DNA of 64,000 bases from the NCBI GenBank assembly GCA_030762175.1, contig CM060843.1, positions 30,779,001 through 30,843,000 on the forward strand, written 5' to 3'. Positions 22,353 through 34,405 of this stretch are shown here, one piece after another. The stretch's first letter is position 1, and the number at the start of each line of letters is the position of its first letter. Source of the stretch: Metallyticus violacea. Its lineage: Eukaryota > Arthropoda > Insecta > Mantodea > Metallyticidae. The translations under genes were made by a program, and so were the position numbers. The notes beneath the pieces were generated by a model that saw only the letters and a program-made list of their open reading frames with translations, was not told where the DNA came from and ran no database searches.

Positions 22353-22680
22353 TTGCTTAAAATATTTTTATGCATGATACGTAATGAAAAATTCTTCATT
22401 AATTATTTTTATTTGTACACGTTGTTGGTATTGTAATTATTATTTTTATTATTTCTCATTGTTTATTGCAATGCAATAAACGGTAATAGGCACGTAGTTA
22501 ATGTGTTTTGTACATGGATGATTTTTATGTAAGCCGAATTATTTTATATTTTTTTATGTTTTTTTTTACATATGAGAAATAATGTTTGTAAACTATTTCA
22601 TATTCTTAAAAACCAGCTAAACATTTTCTAATGATAAATAATGTCACATTGAAAACATAATACTGCGTACAAATTTCCTG

Positions 22681-23254
22681 CTTGCTATTGGCAGTAGTTT
22701 GTCGACGTCGTTTCCGTTACAAATAAAGCTCTGATAATAAATAACGAAATAAAAACTTACTTTATAAGCAAAGCACAGTGCATTTTAAGATCCATGGTGT
22801 CTTCTTCACTTTACGAGACAGCGCAATCGCCTTCCAAGAGGCGATCAGGTTTCCATCCCACACCAGAGCCAGAGCAGGTTCGAGCCATCCTTACGGACGG
22901 GTGTTGAAGGCCACAGTACCTAGCCGCACCTGCGACTTTACCTGTGTGGTCTATAGGTCTTCGTGGGGTTTAATGTGCTTATATGCTATGTAGTTTGTCG
23001 TCTAAAATAATTAGGCGTGGATTCTTGATGTGTTGTATGTTAAGCATCTTGGCCACTCATTCAAGCACTGACCATACTTAACATTTTAGAGTAAGAGAGG
23101 CCACCTATCCAAGCGGCGACCACGGCCAATGCTGCTTAATACAGCATGGCTTGGTCACCACCTTTCGGATGGTGTGATTCATAATGTGCTTATCTACCCA
23201 AGATGTCTTTTGGGAGTTTGTATGAGAAGCGGCGCCTACTAGCCTTATGATCAT
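22681..23254. other. Unassigned, probably 3' part of LINE fragment 2
   Basis: GC content rises from about 22790 and stays high into the LINE at the right. No reading frame was recognised, but the position downstream of the RT end on the minus strand fits a LINE 3' UTR. Confidence 0.4.
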
Positions 23255-25190
23255 ATTGACTCAGGAGGCGCGCCAGCTGGTTCGGGTGGTAGGGGAGCTT
23301 ATCATACAGTGTCTAGCCCTCTCACGAATGACGTCAACAATGTATGGAAACCTGGAGTGATCGTAGAGAATTTTAGACGGAAACCTACGGCCGGAATCGT
23401 AGATCATCCTGAGCGCCCTGTTCTGGATGCACTGGGTGCTGCGAACGGTGGACTTGGCCACCACTCCCCAGACCTCGCAGCCGTACAGAATCAGGGGCGG
23501 TATGATGGCCCAATAAATCCACAGTTTTAGGTGAGTGGGCAGTGCTTTGGAAAGGAAAATAGGACACAGCTGCCTGAGAGCTGCATGGCCTAACTTTATT
23601 TTGCCTTTTGTATGGGGGATGAAAGTGAGACGCTTGTCCAGCAGAACGCCCAGATACTTCGCGTTCGTGACCCAGGGGATCACTCTGCGGCGCAGCCGGA
23701 GGAGCTGCTGGTCATGCGGCAGTCTGATCTTAGCTAGGAGGAGAGCAGAACTCTTCTCCGGGTTGATGCCCACACGCCATTTCTCGCTCCATTCCCCAAT
23801 AGCTCGTAGCTGCCTTTGGAGCGGTCGGTAGCAATATTGTAGATTCCTGTTTTGCGTCAGTAGTAGGATATCGTCCGCGTACTGACACATCGTAACTTTC
23901 GGCTCTGTCGGGAGGTCGGCCATGTAAGCAGCAAAAAGTAGTGGGGCCAGTACACTGCCCTCCGGTACTCCAGCGCCAATGGGCCTTTTGGATGACATTG
24001 ATCCCTCCACCCTTACAAGGAAGCTGCGTTCCCGTAGGAACCCAGCTATCAGTGCAATGTATGGAGAGGGGATGCGAGCTTCTAGAAGCTTGTAGAGTAG
24101 CCTTTCGTGCCACTCGTGCCCCTTTGCTCGTTGCAAAGACTTTTTCCACATCCAGCAGCACTGCCACGGTCTTGGCCTACATCTGGTAGCCCAGGGAGGC
24201 CTGTTCCGTTATTCGCAGTAGCTGCTGGGTGGTGGAATGTCCCTGTCGAAAACCAAACTGATGGTCCGGTAGGAGGTGTTTCTCCACAAAAAGAGGAGAA
24301 ATACGGGTTAGGACTAGCCACTCTCAAGAACTTTTGAGACGACTGGGAGTAGACTGATGGACCGGTAACTGGATGGAAAAACTGGGCCCTTGCCAGGTTA
24401 GAAAATGCATGCCACTCTTGCCTCTTTCCACGCCATGGGAAAGTGGCGAAGGGAAAGGCATGCATTATAAATGCGAATCAAGCGTAGCACAGCTTTTAGG
24501 GGAAGGTGATGGAGCATGGTCGCAGAAACGCGGTCATGTCCGGGGGCTTTGTTGGTCTTTAGGCCTTGGATGATGGAATTAACCTCTTTCGGGGTTGCAA
24601 TGGGGATGTGAACATCATCTCGGGGGTCGGCGGCGCCTCAAGAAAAGCTTCCACCCTCTCCTCCGCGATGTCAGTAAAGTTTTCGTCCTGCGGGTCTGTG
24701 CGGGGCTCGAACTGGGACTCCAGATAGTCTGCAAAAGCCTTGGCTTTCTCACGGGGAGTAAAGGAGAGCTTTCCGCGAGCGCCATGTATGGAATGCGCGT
24801 GCATTTTCTTGTCTTTACGCAGACTTTTGATTATCCGCCACGGCTTCCTCTCTTGGATGTCAACACCTGCTTCATGTTATTTTCCCAGGCCGCTGTACGG
24901 TGCGCCCTGAGCAGCCTTCTCACCAGGGACTTGAACCGCTGATGTACTGCCCAAATCCTGGGGGGACGGAAGCGCTGTCATAGCTTACGAACGGTGCCTT
25001 TAGCTTTAATGAGCTGCCTAAGCCCGTTTGGGATGGTCGTTGGGTCTGGGTGCTCATGGGGGATGCGGTAGGTGTTGGCGCTGACCGCTGTGAGTACTCG
25101 GTAAAAAAAAGGCTGTGGTTGCAAGTGAATTTGTGGCGGAAAAAGCGGCAACCGGCAGGTTTTCTCCGGCTATGCCCGTTCCCCTGCATC
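23255..25190 (-). mobile_element. Jockey-like LINE fragment 2 (reverse transcriptase)
   Basis: The longest intact frame of the three, 296 codons at 24151-23261, holds the RT core. It contains L-Y-K-L-L-E-A-R-I-P-S-P-Y, G-V-P-E-G-S-V-L-A-P, the catalytic Y-A-D-D in Q-Y-A-D-D-I-L-L-L, G-I-N-P-E-K-S-S-A, and Y-L-G-V-L-L-D-K-R. An L-Y-G-C-E-V-W-G thumb stretch and a C-I-Q-N-R-A-L-R end follow. In the next frame upstream L-D-V-E-K-V-F (24140) and decayed S-V-Y-S-Q-S-S-Q-K-F-L stretches mark the RT N-terminal half. A linker with E-K-A-K-A-F-A-D-Y-L-E-S near 24740 precedes it. No endonuclease was seen; the left part is 5'-truncated near 25190. Confidence 0.82.
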
Positions 25191-26589
25191 TCCTCCTGCC
25201 ATTGGCTCCTTCATAATCCCATTCCCAACTTCACCTTTATCATTCAGCGTAATGTAGTTCGCCGATTATTCGGTGCGCGCATTTCAAGGAGCACACTACT
25301 GCCATCTGCCGCCCGTGTGTGGAAATGCATTTCCTGGCCAGCAAGTAACATAGATAACCCCTAAGTGAGTTGGCACTCATTGGTGGGAAATGTTTGCAAC
25401 CATCTTGCCATTAAAAATAAACCGGAAACGAAAACTTTTTGCAATTAAATTTTAGTGAAAAGTTCATGAAGAATACAGTTACTGAATACAGAATACTTAC
25501 TGCAATGAATGACCTTGTAGTAGAGAACATTTTCAAACATCTGTTCATTTATTTTTATGGCACTGATCGCCTGAATGCCCGTATTACGGCCATGTTACTC
25601 AATGGTAAAGAGAGATGTAGGAATAAATCTCTGAGTTCTCTAAAAGTTCGTTCTCTCATGCTAAATGCCACCCAGAATTTAGCAGAATCAACCTTATAAC
25701 CTTTTCATCGAGAAGAATTTCTGCACGTTGTATTGCTCCCAGTTTAGTCAATTGTGATTAAATATTTTGTAGTTTATTGAGTTACCTGGAGGAATAAAAA
25801 ATACATAATAAACGCGCTCAATGTTTATGCTGGCGGTGGTGGCGCACAATGTTCCGGTTTGGAAAAAAGGGGATAAAAATCGACTTTGGAACTTTACTTT
25901 AAAAACACCAAACAACCTTCGAAGTAAACTGTGTTTATCAGTATACATTAATTTCACCCTTTTCTTTGAAAGTGCTTCTGGGTTTCTCAGGCATAATACT
26001 GCAAAAGTGAGGTTTCTAAACTCCGCACTTTTTTAAGTAAACTTGCAAATATCTTTCTAGCTTCAAAATGAAACTAAGGGCGTGTGTCTGTATTCACTAT
26101 TTATTCATAGCGCGATTTTGCATTTAAATAATTTATAAGGACTGTTATACTCATTTTCATAGCGCCTGATTTTCTTCAATAAAAATAAATTTTGCTTGAC
26201 ATAAAAAAGGTATGCACATGTATAGCATGAAACTTATGCAAGCATTAAAATGAAGTCTGGAAAATGTATCCTTAAAGGCTTCATCGCCAGAACACGCCAG
26301 ATGCATGAATGAGAAGGGAGAACATTTATCTGTGCGTTCTGAGGATAAACATTCCCGCGAGAAAAGGGGTTGTTGTGACTTAAGGGATGTCTCGGCCAGT
26401 GAGAAGGGATTGGTGACTGCGTGTGTTGCAAAAAATGAGTCGTAATAAACTTCATAACAAGATTCGAGAAAATAAAAATCAGTTTCGCGCACGGCAAGAA
26501 AAGTTTGTGGTAATATATCTCATTAATTTTTTACAATTAAATGTTAGCCAGAGTGTTGAAATAATAATGTATAATGTAAAAAATACTTA
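25191..26589. other. Unassigned sequence left of the Transib-like relic
   Basis: No gene was recognised. An 86-codon open frame at 25439 has no familiar features. A CACAATG at 25845-25851, preceded by TGGCG, resembles the start of Transib inverted repeats and could be the 5' terminus of the relic to the right, but no matching CATTGTG end was found. Confidence 0.35.
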
Positions 26590-26895
26590 TTTTTTTGTCT
26601 TATTTTGACAAATGGAGAAAGTGTCACTCCTTAGAAGATACGTTTTTAAACAAATATACAGATTGGTTTGAAAAAAAGCATTTTTTATTTCAATTCCGAG
26701 CCAGGCTGCTCAAAATTAGTAGATCGAGGTCATTCTTTAAAATAATTTGAAGAACTAAAGGAGAGAAGCAAAAGAAGAAAAATTAAAGACCTAAGGTAGA
26801 GCGCTACTTCATCAGAGCTTGCCTATGCGACAGTTGTGAATTTAAGGGCAGAAGGAGACGGTTCATCAGTCAAATTATTAAAAGGAGCCACCATG

Positions 26896-26926
<31 letters not shown>

Positions 26927-28140
26927 GAACAACAAGAGGCAAAAGAATACGCGATACATGGCGGAAAGAGCGGAAACAATCTACAAAAATGTCAGTGGAA
27001 GAAGCCTTATCATAAAGCGAAGTTGTCCAAACACCAGTATGACAATGAGAAGATTAGCTAATAAACACAACATGATTTACACGCTAGCTATATATATATA
27101 TATATGCTATTTTGAATTCTACTTACACATAAAATGTAATAATTAAAGAAAATGAATATGAAGTGAAAGTATAGGACCTGCTGGATTACACTGGTTCCAG
27201 ACTTTTAACAATGTTACCAGACGAGAATGATAGGAAGTATATTACATTGCAAATGGGGCTTTGATGGCAGCTCCGTCCATTCCAATATAAACAAACCTAG
27301 TCAAAAACTGGAAAGTAACTAGAGCTTATTTATGTCATCTGTCGTGCCTCTGCACCTTGTTGACCGTAACAGGAATTATTGTATGAAAAAAATCCAAAAA
27401 CCTCAACTACACGATTCTGCAGGCCTATTCCATTGCAGTGGGTTCATGAAACATCAGAAATTACTCGGATGGAAAGAGATTATGTCAATGATAAAATTGA
27501 AAACTTACATAATATGATCATGGATAATACCGAAGTGCAGCATTCCTTAATACTGTCAATGATAGATGGAACAGTATGCAATGCTATTGCAGAGTCTTCA
27601 AGCATGAAATGCTATACTTTTAGTGCAAAAATTTCAGAAGTGAAAAAAAAAAAAAAAAAAAAAAAAACCCAGCACAACTGCCCGTCGACAATGTACAGCC
27701 TGAATTTGGGTGTTCAGTTCTGCATGCCCAATCCGATATTTTTAAAGTCTTATCCATATTTCATACCGCCTGGATTTTAAATAGTGGAAGACGAGTGTGA
27801 AAGATGATAATCGAGACTTATTCGAAAGAAGAGGGGGAGAACTGTGCAAGATTCATTAAGCCAGATTAGCTCTTCTAGTTGATATTCCGAAGCCAAGATT
27901 TGGAACCACCAATGATGTCAACACTGCCTCAAGATTTTCTGAAAATCCTCATGTAGCTTCCAAATTAACTGAGGTAGACTGTGAGTTAATAACTCATAAT
28001 AATTTTACTTGGAATAATTTTAAAATTATTTGACCATGAAATTAATGTTTCAGAGTTCAACTTCTACTGCGGCGAAACAGCAAGTTTATATATACAGCTA
28101 TAACCATGATACTACGTGCCACCAATACTCAAAAAAATTG
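26590..28140 (+). mobile_element. Transib/RAG1-like transposase relic
   Basis: Plus-strand pieces occur in the order of a transposase family that I take to be Transib/RAG1-like. They are W-F-E-K-K-H-F-L-F-Q-F-R-A-R (26660), F-E-E-L-K-E-R-S-K-R-R-K (26745), S-E-L-A-Y-A-T-V-V-N-L-R (26815), K-W-G-F-D-G-S-S (27250, at the first catalytic D of RAG1-like proteins) and S-S-V-V-P-L-H-L-V-D (27335). S-T-T-R-F-C-R-P-I-P-L-Q and S-M-I-D-G-T-V-C-N-A (27405-27590) follow. Then come a zinc-knuckle position read as K-C-Y-T-F-S where C-x2-C is usual, T-N-D-V-N-T-A-S-R-F (27915) and Y-Y-V-P-P-I-L-K-K (28110). A poly-A run, stops and frameshifts make it dead. The family assignment rests on remembered motifs and alignment to RAG1 landmarks. 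Confidence 0.55.
26893..26934. repeat. (CAA)n microsatellite in the Transib-like relic
   Basis: About ten ACAACA triplets starting after CCACCATGAC. It encodes poly-Thr in the transposase frame and is an expansion within the relic. Confidence 0.9.
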
Positions 28141-28164
28141 AAATTTGAAATATACTTTATTAAA

Positions 28165-28176
28165 AATAAATAAATA

Positions 28177-28232
<56 letters not shown>
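28165..28232. repeat. (TAA)n microsatellite
   Basis: An AAATAAATAAATAAT lead-in followed by about 16 TAA triplets. Confidence 0.95.
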
Positions 28233-28235
<3 letters not shown>

Positions 28236-28327
28236 CTGAGTTCGACATTCCCGGACAATGCTAAAGGACCACTCCATTTAGCGACAAAATGGATAGATTG
28301 TATCAGTACACTCTTAAGTTTTTGTTA

Positions 28328-28372
28328 ACAGTGTTTAACGCCCGTTTTTACTACTGAGGCACCACAGGCGGC
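28328..28372 (-). mobile_element. SINE family A tail fragment
   Basis: GTTTAACGCCCGTTTTTACT and ACTGAGGCACCACAGGCGG on the plus strand match the 3' end of SINE-A. The copy ends abruptly at both sides. Confidence 0.85.
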
Positions 28373-28639
28373 ACCCTCGTAAGTGCCAGCCTCCTAATGG
28401 TGTCAATAATAAACTAGAGGCCGGAAATTTCATGCAGAAAAACAGAAAGGGACCTAGAGGCTGTGTTGAAAATGCTCATTTTGAGCCTTCTGCAATTATG
28501 GAATGTGCTATATAGCTTCAAAACTCGCTTGCATATCGCATTATTTCCGTAACAATGACTTTGTATATTCACAATTTATTGCGAAGTGAAAATGAATTCA
28601 TTTTAAAAAATGAGGATAATTTTGAAATGATCGCTCGGG
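28373..28639. other. Unassigned spacer
   Basis: Nothing was recognised between the SINE tail and the third LINE relic. Confidence 0.5.
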
Positions 28640-30480
28640 CCTTTATTTTTTGGGGGTTCGCAAACGTCAACCCCTGGTCCAGGGTAACCCCAAGGTATGT
28701 GATGCGATTCCTGCAGGGAATTGCCTGTCCTTGCAGACTCAAATCCCCAGATTGGCTGGTCCGCGGCGCTTGGCGATGAGAATGGCTTCACTCTTCTCGC
28801 CACCGACGCGCATGCGCCAGAACTCACTTCAGACTATAGAGGATTTTACATTCCTCCATCTAGGAGGTGGCGGCGGAGTCGAAGTAATGCGAAATTTAAA
28901 TTTCTACTCTGAGCCAAAATTAATACATCATCTGCTTATTGAAATGTCAGAATAGGGTGGGAAAATCAGACATATAAAAACAACGTAGGTGAAAGCACAC
29001 TACCTTCTGGCAAACCATTCTTTATTAAACATATGTCAGATTTGTGTTTTTCTACCTTGACACAAAAGGTGCGGTTTAATATAAAGCTATGTATTAACAC
29101 AATAATGGCTAGGAGCAGCCTAGCACCTTTGAGTTTGTGTATGAGCCCAGCATGCCAGGTGTTACGAAATGCTTTTGCAATATCAAATAGTACAACGGTA
29201 GAAAACATGCGACCTTCTCCACCGCTCTCAATAATTATTGTTCAGTGCTTGATGTTCAGGTTGGTGTTCCAGTATCAGATGTGTAAATAGCGCCTCTAAA
29301 TGGGTCAAAAGTGCTCTTTCAAATACTAGACACCGTGGGGAGCAGGCTAAGCGTAAAAGAAGTAAACCGGTGTGCCCTGCAGCTTTGCAGAAATCCAATC
29401 TTCGAAGCTGTTGTTCCATCTCCTTAGGGTGTAGGTCCGCGTCCACGTAACGGCGGACTAGCCGATTATTCTACGCATCTGGGAATCTCCCAGGGGAGAT
29501 TTATTGGGTTATATTGTGTTCCAGTGCATCGGCCAGCACAGTGACCTTTTCCTCTGGTTCGTATACTAATCTACCTCTGCAGCCGTGCATGGAGTATAAG
29601 TGAGCATCTTAGTTCACGAATAATTCTCAGGACTGCTTATCATTTAAATCAAATGTTCTCCCAGGCTTCGTTTCTGTGCTGCCTAATGAAACATCTTATC
29701 CTGGAAGTCACGGTAAAGTATATGAAAGATAGCATGATTGTGATGTGGTTGTGACATCGGTCGCAGTCTCTTGGCGCTTTTGCGTAGCTCATGATACTCT
29801 GTGGCTGTGAATATGGATTCATATCATCTGCCGGAAATTTGTATGTACGCTGCTTAAGTTTCATTGACAATTTCTGAAAAACGTGACCTCTGCCCCTGTG
29901 GTTATTGTTGGATTGGGCTGAAAGATAGCATCCAGCGCTGAAATTGCAGCATCCTAGTCCACTTTGTAAACCCAGTTTTTGCGTACATTGCCCAGGGGGC
30001 ATGCCAGTAGCTCACTGCCTGATCTGAGTGTAAATCGCTGGTGGAGTTTAGGTTTACATGATATTGTTAAGTCAATATCTGTAACACTAGGCCTGTCACC
30101 CTGGAGTCTGTAAGTAGAGCAGCACGGTCCCTGCATGTCAAGGGAGGTGTCTGCAGTTATATAAGTAGCTAAATGCTGGCTCCGAGCATTTGCTGCAATG
30201 CAGTTTTCCACTGCCTATGCTTGACATTAAAGTCGCGAGCTAGTGGCGAAACTGAAAGTGCATTCGGCTCTTTCTGGTATTCTGCCGTAATAAATGGCAC
30301 GCCGGGAGGGGAGGTTATATCCGCAATCAGAGTTGTTTCCCGACCACCAGTGCTAGTTAATACAGCAACAGCCTCCAAATGTTGCGTTGGAGGTATACCG
30401 ATCGCCATCATCCGGCCTTCTCGACGCTTCCTTTCCATCACAGAGCTATCCAATTGTCATCATTTATCAAATGGCTGAGT
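28640..30480 (-). mobile_element. Jockey-like LINE fragment 3 (endonuclease plus RT)
   Basis: This is the only one of the three with an endonuclease remnant. On the minus strand from 30450 it reads H-L-E-A-V-A-V-L-T-S-T, T-S-P-P-G-V-P-F, A-R-D-F-N-V-K-H-R-Q-W (usual A-G-D-F-N-A-K-H, the endonuclease D-x-N), then V-T-D-I-D-L-T-I-S and an S-D-x-x-x-V end near 30020. After a decayed linker the RT follows: L-F-D-I-A-K-A-F (29190), L-P-E-G-S-V-L-S-P (28990) and a late A-I-L-I-A-K-R-R-like stretch near 28780. The Y-A-D-D part is not readable. Heavily broken. Confidence 0.7.
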
Positions 30481-30509
30481 GGATCCCGTTTCAGACCTCT
30501 CTAACTTAG

Positions 30510-30590
30510 AAAAGTTCTAGTAGATACCTGGATTGAACCCGGGACCTCCAGGCCAGCAGTCAACAACGCTAACCATACACTAAAATGGCG
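30510..30590 (-). mobile_element. tRNA-like SINE head
   Basis: Minus strand: TGGTTAGCGTTGTTGACTGC (box A type) and CGGGTTCAATCC (box B). It differs from SINE-A and the right and left ends are not defined. Sequence from 30590 to 31151 is otherwise unassigned. Confidence 0.6.
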
Positions 30591-31151
30591 GTCAATATGC
30601 TTCATTATTGCCTTTTAATTATAGTAGATTTTGCTGTTTCCCAAGTATGCGTTTTAAATAGTTGAACGTGCATGCTGCTTTAAGAATAACATTGAAATAA
30701 CCTTGCTTAAAAGAGAATTATCTTATGACTATTACGCATGGTAATGTGAAGGCACTTTTATGAGCAGTATATCATTTCTTTCTGGCTTTAAGTGCTTGTG
30801 TTTATTGTTTAGGCGAACTGCTAGTTATCGCAGAACTAAAAGTAGTTAAGGGACATTGGAGAAAATTCAACAAATTGTTTAAAATACCGTTTGATTTTCT
30901 CAGATGATTTGTGAAATTGATGATCCATTGATGACTTCATTGACATTGGGTCAATGCTATTTGTAACTTGAAATTCTGTTGAAAACTATTTGGAATTTGG
31001 AGTAGCCTGTCAAAGCCACTTCCTCTCCAATTCTTGAAACACATATTGAGCGCCATGTTTAGGAAAACTGAGCTAGACTAATAGCAAATTTACTGCATAT
31101 TAGCAATTTTAATAACTCTAATGTTTATGTGTTTGTTTTTATTTACTTTTT

Positions 31152-31424
31152 TTAATGGTGTTTAACGCCCGTATTTACTACTGAGGCACCACAGGCGGTG
31201 GACACTGATGATACATGAGATGAAATGAATTATTGGGAAATAATGTTTTAAGGAAGGAAACGTTTCAGGCCTAAGTTTAGAGTACCTCCCCAATATATGC
31301 TATTAATGAGGACTGAGGTAAACCTGGAAAAAACCTTAGTCAGGGAGGACGGTCCTGGCGGGATTGGAACCCCAGACCTCCTTCTCACGAGTCTGCGCCT
31401 TAACGACCTCGCCCACTCGTGACG
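31152..31424 (-). mobile_element. SINE family A, full-length copy
   Basis: Minus strand: head with GAGTGGGCGAGGTCGTTAAG-like box A and GGTTCCAATCCC box B. The full body with TTTTTTCCAGGTTTACCTCA, GGTACTCTAAACTTAGGC, CATTTCATCTCATGTATCAT and the GTGGTGCCTCAGTAGTAAAT tail follows. Confidence 0.92.
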
Positions 31425-31589
31425 GTTTATTTATATCTATTGATGTCGAAGTCTTAGATGGTGTTTTCACAATTACAAAGTATGGGACGATTTTTGCAGT
31501 ATTCATAACCTGGTAACAAAAAGCACTATCATTCTCCAAATTTTCATATAGGATTCTGAGCATAACACACTTTTTAAACATCGGATGAG

Positions 31590-31872
31590 TGAGTGAGTTC
31601 TAATGCCACGGAGTTCCGCACAGGGGCTTTGCAATGTTTAAATGAGCGCACGGAGAAGCAGCGGATTACATTGCCCTGAACGTGAAGGTGAAAATTGCGA
31701 TGAGTTGGTGTTGGAGCAAAGTGGAATGAATGGCAGGGGAAACCAGAGTATTCGGAGGAAATTTGGCGTCGCTTTGTCCGACACAAATATCATTTGCGGC
31801 CTCTGGGATCGAACCCGGCCCAGCTTCGATGGAAAGCGAGCATTCTAACCACTCCTCTATAGCGCCGTCGCT
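31590..31872 (-). mobile_element. tRNA-derived SINE, another family
   Basis: Minus strand: head GGCGCTATAGAGGAGTGGTT with a GAATGCTCGC anticodon-like arm and GGGTTCGATCCC (perfect box B). A GC-richer unrelated body to about 31590 follows. It is the best preserved tRNA-like head after SINE-A. A tRNA gene is excluded because the 5' and 3' acceptor arms do not pair. Confidence 0.65.
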
Positions 31873-34099
31873 GGAAACATTAGCTTGTTACATAAATTCA
31901 AACAGAGTTTGATTACTCCGCCTTTTAACTGATTCAATCGACGTCCAATCAGCCACAGCGATAGCTAATAAAGGCAAAATAATAAAATGATAATAGGTAA
32001 AATACATGCGGATCTCATTAAAAGGTATGGAAAAATTGCATCTGTACTACGTAACATACAATGAATTATTTTCGGCTTACGTCCGCACCTGAACGAAAGA
32101 CGCCACGGAATCCAGGTCGTTATTGTTCGGTTCTATCGAAGGACATCCAGGATTTTTACGATCAATTACAACATGCATACAATATTTCATAATGCCTACT
32201 AACCTATGTTACAGGATTTGTTCGAAGTGGTGTTCATCTGACATCTTTTAATGAAATTTACATTCGCTGGCTAGGAGTTCCAGTAAAGTATGGGGGCTAT
32301 TCTTATAAGCTTTATTTTTCTAACATGTGATAATATTTCAAAGCAATTCAATACACTGCAATACTAACACCTGTAATTAATAACACTGTAGCACCTCAAA
32401 TAACACAGCATTGAGTTATATTGATTTCTTAACCGCAAACTGGGTTATAATAATACAAAGGGGGAAATAATGTTTGCTCTCATAATAAGAAACTCTCACT
32501 TATTGCTTGCTTACAGCCATCAGCGTGGGAACTGCCTATTGTTATGACAGGCGATTGGCGTGATCTTGGCTCAGCATTCTGCGCTTAGCTGCGGTAGCAG
32601 TAAAAATACTCTTAATACATAGGTATTTCATGTAGAACTAATGTTCGTGTACAGAATACTTTTATGCAATGCATAATTTTAAAAAGTTTAGCATGGCATT
32701 TGAGAAGTCATTAATATACCCTCTAATATGTATTCATTAATGATGTCGTTTTTCTTTAAATTATGTAAGTATCTGCTGCTGCTAATTTTAATTGCTTATA
32801 CACTTTTATACTATTTAATGTCAGCCCTGAAAGATTCAATAATAGTAGTGTTTCTTTTAAACGTATTTTTCATTGGTTTGATTTACTTTATTTTTTCTCA
32901 GAAGATAATTATATTCATCTTTAATGTTCACAGAAGAATTGTTTTCATGTCTAAATCGTCTGCTTTCATTTTCCAAAATACTTGGAAGTGGCATGCCAAT
33001 TCGAATGGTAATTGAAACCTGTCAATTAACAACTGAGTCTGCACTTACATAATTAAGAAACATCAATGTTGTACATACAAATATTAAAAACTGCACGTTG
33101 TAATTACACACAGAGCTATTTCGCTGATAAACTTGGAAACAAATGGCATAAGAAGAGTGACTTTCTTCAGTACTATCTTTAGAAGTTAAATATGTTAGAA
33201 CTGTAACATTATTCAATAGTCTGTTTGTCTTACATTTGCTGAAATAAATTTTGGTGATATGAATTGAGTAAATTATTTGTGGCGGACTGGAATAAATTCT
33301 TCCCTAATAACCGGGTTAGCTATTTAACAACAAGCTGTGAAATTTGCATCGGAATTTGGGAAATTGATTTATAATTTGTAATATTATTTCTTAATTTTTA
33401 GTAATAATATTATAATTGCATTTATGAACACACAGATTCATACAAAGTTGCTTCATGCAAAATATTTTTACTCCAGAAATTGGATTTTTTTTACTTATTC
33501 ATAACAGCAGGTCCCATTATCCTTCTTTACACGAATTGTGCAGTTGTAGCAATACAAAAAGTATATGGGACATTAGGTCTCAAGTTATACAGGATTTATA
33601 AGAACTTTACCATATATTTATTACAGTAAATTATTTTTTTTTAAATATGTGAAGTATCAAGAGATAGCAATTTCTACAAAATACAAAGCCTCTGTTCCAA
33701 ATATATGTTGCTATAATAAATTAAATATTTAGCATTTTAAGAAAATTTTCGCTTTGAAAAGAAATACATATCTAGAACCATGCACTTAAGAAATACATTA
33801 AAAACTATACATTTTCTCCTTTTTGAAGCTTTTTAATAGTATATAACAAATATTTATTTATTTTACCAAGGGTTGTTATTTCACAATAACGTGTAATAAA
33901 GCGCTGCAATCACTTTAAAATATTAAAATAAACGTTAAAATACTCTACTTTTTAAATAGAGTAAGGTAATTGACAGTTTTAAACAATATTGTTCCCGGAA
34001 CCAAAAACGCTTACAAAAATTAAAAACTTCTACAAAAAGGTTATTTTAGTGCACAGAGAAGCGTTGTTGGCATCATCTCCGCGGTTTATCTTGTTGAGA
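31873..34099. other. AT-rich unassigned sequence
   Basis: No gene was recognised. An open frame at 32728-33015 (95 codons) is rich in Leu, Ile and Phe. It looks like AT-rich noise rather than a membrane protein: it lacks similarity to anything I know and its flanks are featureless. Confidence 0.5.
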
Positions 34100-34405
34100 C
34101 GTAGACTGTTTAGCAAACTCCCGCTGCATGACACCATGTGTACACCATGCGTACACTGGAGGAACTGCGTGTGGATGGAACTGATTTGAAACACCCTCGT
34201 TTCATTCCGGATTTATTTCATCGTTTCCTGTTAAAGATATCAATGATCTGAAATGTTATCTTATTCTATACAAGTAATAAATCAGCATGGTTTGTAAAAA
34301 TATTTTAAAGTGCCTCCGAAATGATGAAACACATTAATTTCAAAAGCAACCCCTTAGGGCGAAATAATATTTAATAATTTGCAGCAAAAAGCTTATCAGA
34401 AGCTT
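34100..34405. repeat. Left inverted terminus of an unnamed DNA element
   Basis: About 300 bp whose reverse complement recurs at 35885-36165. Shared landmarks read from the outside inward are CTGTTTAGCA, CACCATGCGTACACTGGAG, GATTTGAAACACCC, ATCGTTTCCTGTTAAAGATA, TTTGTAAAAATATTTTAAA and CAAAAGCAACCCC. Identity by eye is about 80 percent. Confidence 0.88.

Larger units (their letters stand above)
18990..22680. repeat. Right arm of the palindrome, interrupted by a LINE
   Basis: This is the reverse-complement partner of 17160-18982. Collinear similarity runs from the centre to about 20524, is interrupted by a LINE fragment (20525-22352), and resumes from about 22353 (GCTTAAAATATTTTTATGCA) to 22680, where the AAATAATGT and AACATAATACTG blocks match the outer left arm. 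The THAP segment seen in the left arm is missing here, as is the PDF copy. Confidence 0.85.

Noticed and set aside
31800..31872. Functional tRNA gene on the minus strand
   Set aside because: Same reasons: no acceptor pairing, SINE body present.
32728..33015. 95-codon hydrophobic open frame as a possible membrane protein
   Set aside because: AT-rich codons alone produce Leu/Ile/Phe-rich frames; no conserved motif, no exon signals, no similarity I recognise.
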